DNA from: Bradyrhizobium sp.
GTDB taxonomy: Bacteria > Pseudomonadota > Alphaproteobacteria > Rhizobiales > Xanthobacteraceae
Assembly: GCF_030646015.1 (NCBI RefSeq)
Contig: NZ_JAUSLT010000089.1
Coordinates: 1 to 64,000, forward strand
Length of the DNA: 64,000 nucleotides
Reading direction: 5' to 3'
The notes below the pieces were generated by a model that saw nothing but the letters and a program-made list of their open reading frames with translations, had not been told where the DNA came from and ran no database searches. The translations under genes and the position numbers were made by a program. Numbering within the stretch: position 1 is the first letter of the stretch; the number at the start of each line of letters is the position of its first letter. Positions 58,995-64,000 of this stretch are shown here, piece after piece.

Positions 58995-60050
58995 CTAGCG
59001 CGCGACGACCTCGACCTCGCCGTCGACGCCGTTGACGACGTTGAACGAACGCTCGAACACCTTGCCCTCGTTCTTGGCGATGGCGCGGTATTCGCCTTCG
59101 GACAGCACGACGCGCGGGAATGCGCCGATCGATTCCTTGATGACGTCACCGCCCGGCGTGATCACCGACCATGCGGTGTTTGCCAGCGCCTCGCCGCCCT
59201 TGTCGCTGACCAGCTTAAGGGTAATCACCGCGGCGCGATGGGTGATGACCACGTCGGTCAGCTTGCCGGCCTGAACGCGGATATCCGAACGCACCACGGA
59301 ATTGGCGTCGCCGTAATTTGAAATGATGTAGTAGGTGCCCTCGGTCAGCAGCGCGACGTCGCCGGCGGCGACGTTCGGCACCAGCGAGGCGCGTTCGCCG
59401 CTATCGAACTGGCTGCCCTTGTAGAGCGCGAAGGAAATCTGGTTCGGCGGAATCCGGCTGGAGCCGACGCGGCCCTCGATGCGCAAGCCGCCTGCCGGAA
59501 GCACGAAGGATTCGCGGTCGGTCTCGGACTTCAGCGTCACCGGCCGCACCGCGCTGACCAGACCCATCGTGACATGAACGACGTAGCCGCCCGGCGGCAG
59601 CACGATGTTGGGCGTGGCGCCGCGTTCCTCGCGGATCAGTTTGAAAACGCCGGTCTCATCGGGCTTGTCGGCGAACACCCGCCACACCAGCCCGTTGCTG
59701 ATGACCGGCAGGTCCTTGCCGTAGCGCGCCGTCAGCGACAGCACGGCCTGGCCGGCGGTCGATGCGCCCGGCGGTGGAACCACCGGCGGCACCGCGGCGA
59801 TCGCCGGCTGCGTCAACGGCGCGGGCAAAATCGGAGTCGACGCCGGACCGGATGGCGGAGCCAGATTCATCGCCGGTCCGGAAGGCACTTCCGGGACCGA
59901 GGCCGGCGGCACCGGCGGCGGCCGGTCGCTGAACATCTGGGCCGAAGCAGGAGCTAAAGGCGCGCCGGCCAGAATTGCGGCAAGCACAAGTACCGGAAAC
60001 AGGCGTCCGCCCCTCCCGGAACCAGCAATCCCTTTATCCCCTGATGTCAT
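58995..60050 (-). CDS. Exported protein with Pro-rich linker and beta-sandwich repeats, 351 aa
   Basis: Signal peptide (about residues 1-37, ending ASA before QMFSDRPPP), Pro-rich linker to about 90, then several similar beta-sandwich modules: YVVHVTMGLVSAVRPVTLKSETDRESFVLPAGGLRIEGRV, VALLTEGTYYIISNYGD and SVITPGGDVIKESIGAFPRVVLSEGEYRAIAKNEGKVFERSF. These resemble carboxypeptidase regulatory or bacterial Ig-like domains. No catalytic site is visible; a surface or structural role is likely. Confidence 0.7.
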   Translation of the reverse strand: MTSGDKGIAGSGRGGRLFPVLVLAAILAGAPLAPASAQMFSDRPPPVPPASVPEVPSGPAMNLAPPSGPASTPILPAPLTQPAIAAVPPVVPPPGASTAGQAVLSLTARYGKDLPVISNGLVWRVFADKPDETGVFKLIREERGATPNIVLPPGGYVVHVTMGLVSAVRPVTLKSETDRESFVLPAGGLRIEGRVGSSRIPPNQISFALYKGSQFDSGERASLVPNVAAGDVALLTEGTYYIISNYGDANSVVRSDIRVQAGKLTDVVITHRAAVITLKLVSDKGGEALANTAWSVITPGGDVIKESIGAFPRVVLSEGEYRAIAKNEGKVFERSFNVVNGVDGEVEVVAR

Positions 60051-60270
60051 GGAGATGCTTTTCACTGAAAACGCGGCAAATTCAAGCCTGCGGCGAACCG
60101 TTCGCAGGATGTTCCCGCCATGGAACCCAAAAAATGCTCGAGAGTTAGTCCAGTGTTCCCGCGAGGCCGCGATCCCGTCACAATCTGGACCGCGGCATGA
60201 ACTATGCTTATTTGAGCTTTCGATGGGCTGGGAGTCATAGCGCAGTGCCTTGTCCGGCAAGGAGCATCAG

Positions 60271-61290
60271 GTGCTGAAGAGTTTGATCGGACGCGGCGCC
60301 GAGGACCAGGACAAAGTCGGGCTCGGCAGTACCAGGCGGCCGGTCATCGGATTGGCGTTGGGTGGCGGCGCCGCGCGCGGCTTCGCCCATATCGGCATTC
60401 TCCGGACATTGCTGGCCCATGGCATCGTTCCCAATGTCGTGGTCGGCACCTCGATCGGCGCGGTGGTCGGCGGCGCCTATGCCGCCGGGCAGCTCGATAC
60501 GCTGGAGCAATGGGCGCGCGGCCTGCAGCCGCGCAATATTCTCGGCTATCTCGACATCCGCCTCAACGGCTCCGGACTGATCGGCGGCGACCGGCTAGCG
60601 TCGCAGCTGGAAGCCGCGATCGGCCCGACCCTGATCGAGGACTTGCCGCTGAAATTTGCGACCGTCGCGACCGAAGTCCGCACCGGGCACGAGATCTGGC
60701 TCACCCACGGCCGCATGGTCGATGCGATGCGCGCCTCCTACGCGCTGCCCGGGATTTTTTCACCCGTGCTGGTCGGCGACCGCTGGCTGGTCGACGGTGC
60801 GCTGGTCAATCCGGTGCCGGTGTCGGCCGCGCGCGCGCTGGGAGCGGAAATCGTGATCGCCGCCAATCTCTGCAGCGATATCTTCTCCACGACGATCTAT
60901 GCCCATGGCCCGACAACCGCGGCGCCGGAGACCGCGGTCGAGCCGACCCCGACGAAACGCCGCTTCGGCCGGTTGTTTTCCGCCGAACGTACCATGAAAC
61001 GCGAATTCTTCGGCAGCGGCGGACGGCCGGGCATCTCCTCGGTCATGGTCGATGCGTTCAACATCATGCAGGACCGCATCACCCGCGCGCGCCTCGCCGG
61101 CGATCCGCCGGATCTGCTGATCACGCCCCGCGTCGGTCAAATCGGCTGGTTCGATTTCCACCGCGCCGAGGATCTGATTGCCCATGGCGCACGCTCCGCC
61201 GAGCGCGCCATCGACTCCATCCAGGAAGCCATCCACATGCTGGCGCCGGTTCCCGGCGAGCCTGGGGCTGTCGTCGACAAGGCGCCGTGA
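60271..61290 (+). CDS. Patatin-like phospholipase, 339 aa
   Basis: Start GTG 60271 (AAGGAGCATCAG site); an in-frame TTG 21 bases earlier is the alternative. The patatin motifs are GLALGGGAARGFAHIGIL (oxyanion hole), VVGTSIGAVVGG (nucleophile Ser) and LVDGALVNPVP (catalytic Asp of the dyad). It would cut phospholipids or neutral esters. The family is used in defence, toxicity and membrane turnover. No signal peptide is visible. It is divergent from the 58995 gene. Confidence 0.9.
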   Translation: MLKSLIGRGAEDQDKVGLGSTRRPVIGLALGGGAARGFAHIGILRTLLAHGIVPNVVVGTSIGAVVGGAYAAGQLDTLEQWARGLQPRNILGYLDIRLNGSGLIGGDRLASQLEAAIGPTLIEDLPLKFATVATEVRTGHEIWLTHGRMVDAMRASYALPGIFSPVLVGDRWLVDGALVNPVPVSAARALGAEIVIAANLCSDIFSTTIYAHGPTTAAPETAVEPTPTKRRFGRLFSAERTMKREFFGSGGRPGISSVMVDAFNIMQDRITRARLAGDPPDLLITPRVGQIGWFDFHRAEDLIAHGARSAERAIDSIQEAIHMLAPVPGEPGAVVDKAP

Positions 61291-61302
61291 CAGCGGGCTG
61301 GA

Positions 61303-61731
61303 TCAGGCGGTCTTGATGTAGTTCTGCAGCGCTTCCTGCTCCATCTCGAATTCGTGGACCCGCCACTTGACGATGTCGCCGATCGAGATCAGGCCGACCA
61401 CCATGCCTTCCTCGACCACCGGCAGATGCCTGAATTTGCCGAGCGTCATCATTTCCATGATTGCGGCGACCGTATCGGACTGCCTGCAGCTGATGACCTT
61501 GCGTGTCATCACGGCGCTGACCGGCTCTTCCAGCACGCTGGCGCCGCGATCGCCGAGCACGCGCACGATGTCGCGCTCCGACAGGATGCCCTCGATACGG
61601 CCTTTGCTCATCACCAGCACGGCGCCGATCTTCCGATCCGCCAGAATCTTGATCGCAGCCGAGAGCCTGGCGTCCGGCTCGACGCTCTGGATCTGATGGC
61701 CTTTGGTATCGAGGATTGCACGTACCGTCAT
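61303..61731 (-). CDS. CBS-domain-pair protein, 142 aa
   Basis: Start MTVRAILDTKGHQIQSVEPDARLSAAIKILADRKIGAVLV at 61731 with a GGGAGACGACA site. Two CBS domains (about 5-62 and 70-130: VLVMSKGRIEGILSERDIVRVLG and VVEEGMVVGLISIGDIVKWRV) make a standalone adenosyl-nucleotide sensor. It ends 12 bases from the patatin stop on the other strand. Its partner is unknown. Confidence 0.9.
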   Translation of the reverse strand: MTVRAILDTKGHQIQSVEPDARLSAAIKILADRKIGAVLVMSKGRIEGILSERDIVRVLGDRGASVLEEPVSAVMTRKVISCRQSDTVAAIMEMMTLGKFRHLPVVEEGMVVGLISIGDIVKWRVHEFEMEQEALQNYIKTA

Positions 61732-61926
61732 TGTCGTCTCCCTGAAGCCGATCGCGCCCCTAAACGAGCGCGATCTTTGTTTCCTTGAGTCTTCAATCAA
61801 CAGCCCAGCGCCGATTTCGTTGCAGGCGCGTTGGACAAGCACGGCGATTAAGCACGTTTGCGGGCTCAAGCCCTGCTACACAGATCAATGATGATGAATG
61901 AAATCGCGTTGCGCCGCAAGCGACGA

Positions 61927-62796
61927 TCAGCCGCGATCCTGGACATCGGGGAATCTCGTATCCGCGGTATCGGCAGGCGCGCGCGGGACCGGATCGAACA
62001 GCGAAAACAACACCAGCCCTGCCAAGAATCCGCCGATATGCGCCTGCCAGGCGACGCTGCCGCCGTCGGCGCCGATCGCGATCGATCCGACGCCGAAGAT
62101 GATGTTGACGCCGAACCAGACCGCGAGAAAACCGAGCACGCGCGGGTCGCGGAAGGCGCGCAACAGCGAAAGCGCCGGCACGCGCGCCGCCGCATCGGCG
62201 TCGCCGCGGCTGAACGACAGGAAGCTTCCCTGCACGAAGGCAAAGCGGATCGCGGCCGCCATCGCGCCCGACACCGACGCCGAAGCGCCGATCATCGGCG
62301 CGATCGCGTGCTCATGGGTGACGAGATGCGCCAGCGCCCCGGCCATGGCGGTTACCGCCATGAAGGCGAAAAACCTCAACGCGCCGAAGCGGCGCGCCAG
62401 CGCGCTGCCGAACGGCAGCAGCCACAGCACATTGAAACCGATATGGCTGAGATTGGCGTGCAGCAATGAATAGGTGACGAAGGTCCAGATCCTGGCGCCG
62501 GCGCCGCCCGGAAAGGTGAGCGCCAGCGGCGTGGAATCGAAGCGTTTCGGAATGAATCCGAACACCTCGACGGTCCAGTATTCCAGATCGGGCGGCAGCA
62601 GCACGCGCAGGTGAAGGACCGCAAGCAACAGCACATAGGCGGTCAGCGCGCCGGGCAGCGTCAGGATCGGTTCGCGCGGGCTGTCCTGCGACAATTCTGG
62701 CGGAAATTGCAAGGGCTCAAGACCTGAAGCAAGCGGCTCACGAGAGCGATTGCGCCCCAATAGGCGGCTTGGCGGGGCAGCGCAAGGGCAGGACAC
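61927..62796 (-). CDS. Rhomboid-family intramembrane serine protease, 289 aa
   Basis: Six or so membrane helices. The catalytic Ser is in GASASVSGAMAAA (GxSx motif), the His in WQAHIGGFLAGL, and NVLWLLPFG has the helix-2 Asn. RIWTFVTYSLLHANLSHIGFN is the conserved helix-1/loop region. It cuts single-span membrane proteins inside the bilayer. The start (GTG 62796) is uncertain; a shorter form near LQFPPELSQDSPREP may be right. Confidence 0.9.
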   Translation of the reverse strand: MSCPCAAPPSRLLGRNRSREPLASGLEPLQFPPELSQDSPREPILTLPGALTAYVLLLAVLHLRVLLPPDLEYWTVEVFGFIPKRFDSTPLALTFPGGAGARIWTFVTYSLLHANLSHIGFNVLWLLPFGSALARRFGALRFFAFMAVTAMAGALAHLVTHEHAIAPMIGASASVSGAMAAAIRFAFVQGSFLSFSRGDADAAARVPALSLLRAFRDPRVLGFLAVWFGVNIIFGVGSIAIGADGGSVAWQAHIGGFLAGLVLFSLFDPVPRAPADTADTRFPDVQDRG

Positions 62797-62874
62797 TGCG
62801 GAACAGGCAATAAGGCAGCCGCCGGCGCGGGAACGCCGGTCATGGCGTCAGGATCTTGCCGCCGTCGGCGGCGG

Positions 62875-64000
62875 CTAGCTGAACTTCACAAGGGTCTCGT
62901 GGAAGAATTTGCCTGCGGTCAGTTGCTGGGTCGAGAACAGTTCGGACTGGGTCTTCAGGGCGCTCACCAGCGTGGTGCGAGGAACCTCGGTGTGGCTTTC
63001 CTCGCTACCGTGCTTGTGCTCCATCGTCGACATCAGCGTCCGCAGTCTCGACTTGTTGCCAGCATCCTTCGACTTTTTCTTGAAGCCTTGCCACAGTGTC
63101 TTCGGCGTCGCGTTGGTGCTTCCATGATGCCCGACCTTGTAGACGTCGACGCCGGCGAGCAGCTTGCGGTTGGCGTTGTTGTCGAGGGCGTATTGCCAAT
63201 TCTCGATCTGGGCGTCGCCGGGAAACAGCAGGCTGAACTTTCCGACCCGGAGCAGCAGGATAACGCTGGTATTGTTCATCGCCTTGTCCAGCATGCGCAC
63301 GATCTGCAGCAGGTTATCGCCGCGGATATTTCGCGCACGGTAGATCAGCCATCGCGTATCGACGGGAAACCTGGGTCCGCGGGTACGAACATGTTTCGGG
63401 AACAGGACTTTGCCGCCCGCCTCCGTCATGCCGGCGGCATTCATTGCACGCGCCTGGAGTTGCCAGAACTCGTTGGGATCCCGATCTCGCTGCTTCTTGA
63501 TGGTCGCCGTCTGCTTGACCGTCGGCGGGCCCAGCACGTCGACCTTGACGCCAGGAAGCACTTTTTCCAGAGCGGTCTTCTTTCCGGCATGGACGTATTC
63601 CGACTTCTTCCCCATGCTCATCAGGTTCTTCACGGCGCCCGGATTGCTGATGTTGCTCTCGCCGAGAAAATTGAACTGTTCCCGCAACTCCTTGTTGAAG
63701 TAGCGCGTCGATCGCGACTGCAACATGGTGAAGGCCGCCACCGACTGCATCGACGACAGATCCGCCAGGCGCTTGGCGCCGCCCCCGGCGGCAACCGGGC
63801 CTGTTGCTTTCGGGCCAAGTTTCGGATCCTCCGTCCATGGCTGGACGACGAGATCGGGCTTGAGGGATCTGATGACGTCGCCGGTCCCGTTGCCGTTCTT
63901 TTTGGTTTCGAATCCGGAGATATGGTCCTTGTGCCGATGCGTCGCCACGACCGCGTGAAGCTTGCCGCCGGTCCGCTTCCTGATGTCCACGGCGATGTCC
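62875..64000 (-). CDS. Metallo-beta-lactamase-fold hydrolase, partial at window end
   Basis: The gene runs in from beyond the right edge. THRHKDHISGF is the HxHxDH metal site of the metallo-beta-lactamase fold. Further on, LLRVGKFSLLFPGDAQIENWQYALDNNANRKLLAGVDVYKVGHHGSTNATPKTL has the later Asp and His ligands, as in ComEC-like hydrolase domains. There are no membrane helices here, so it is a standalone enzyme. Substrate unknown; possibly a nuclease or phosphodiesterase. Confidence 0.85.
   Translation of the reverse strand, partial: DIAVDIRKRTGGKLHAVVATHRHKDHISGFETKKNGNGTGDVIRSLKPDLVVQPWTEDPKLGPKATGPVAAGGGAKRLADLSSMQSVAAFTMLQSRSTRYFNKELREQFNFLGESNISNPGAVKNLMSMGKKSEYVHAGKKTALEKVLPGVKVDVLGPPTVKQTATIKKQRDRDPNEFWQLQARAMNAAGMTEAGGKVLFPKHVRTRGPRFPVDTRWLIYRARNIRGDNLLQIVRMLDKAMNNTSVILLLRVGKFSLLFPGDAQIENWQYALDNNANRKLLAGVDVYKVGHHGSTNATPKTLWQGFKKKSKDAGNKSRLRTLMSTMEHKHGSEESHTEVPRTTLVSALKTQSELFSTQQLTAGKFFHETLVKFS

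Noticed and set aside
1..64000. CRISPR arrays
   Set aside because: No regularly spaced identical repeats with unique spacers were seen; the repeats found are REP-like or operators.

Overview
The window looks like chromosomal DNA from a Bradyrhizobium-like alphaproteobacterium (Bradyrhizobiaceae). The support is a high-GC sequence with strongly biased third positions, two RopB/Omp25-type porins, the response regulator/Hpt/DUF2336 neighbourhood, dispersed Bradyrhizobium-like intergenic repeats, and many short secreted proteins of the kind common in that group. This is inferred from gene content only; no marker gene fixes the species.

Positions 1 to about 9,900 are an integrated phage-like island whose left end lies outside the window. 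A tyrosine integrase (8681-9844) ends 68 bases before an intact tRNA-Thr(TGT) gene. To its left are a divergent regulatory region with repeated GGTA(C/A)CA-type operators, a coupled leftward operon (excisionase/HTH-like protein, two small proteins, RepA-like ATPase), and a leftward morphogenesis-like group with a ClpP-fold prohead-protease-like protein and an S74-chaperone tail fibre. I see no terminase, portal or capsid gene, so it is either a remnant or a satellite-like element.

Positions 9,990 to 22,500 carry small secreted proteins, a first TPR-caspase (orthocaspase A), a leftward metabolic cluster (SCP2-like protein, alpha/beta hydrolase, Ldh-family dehydrogenase), a RopB-type porin, a lipoprotein, a His-rich exported protein, a TPR protein, a class-C beta-lactamase-fold hydrolase and a serine carboxypeptidase. 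Positions 22,600 to 30,400 are the most interesting stretch. A FecR-like exported protein and a CHASE2-class III adenylate cyclase face a second orthocaspase (B), which has its protease domain first. A perfect TGTGA-N6-TCACA CRP-type site lies upstream of the cyclase operon, and a 9/10 match lies upstream of caspase B and a large two-barrel outer-membrane protein. This suggests a local cAMP-CRP circuit.

Positions 30,500 to 47,500 are mostly core genes: NAD kinase, a CheY-like regulator, an Hpt protein, DUF2336, a lytic transglycosylase, hisI, folE and an IscU-like scaffold that lacks the third cysteine. They are followed by an XRE regulator, a GNAT acyltransferase, two tandem LysR paralogues, a periplasmic ClpP-fold protein, yidD, an APC permease, an envelope hydrolase and a GrlR-like protein. 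Positions 47,500 to 64,000 contain a third orthocaspase (C), an MFS transporter, a second periplasmic ClpP-fold protein, thrS, a nitroreductase, a PAS-GGDEF-EAL protein, a patatin phospholipase, a CBS-pair protein, a rhomboid protease and a metallo-beta-lactamase-fold hydrolase cut by the window end.
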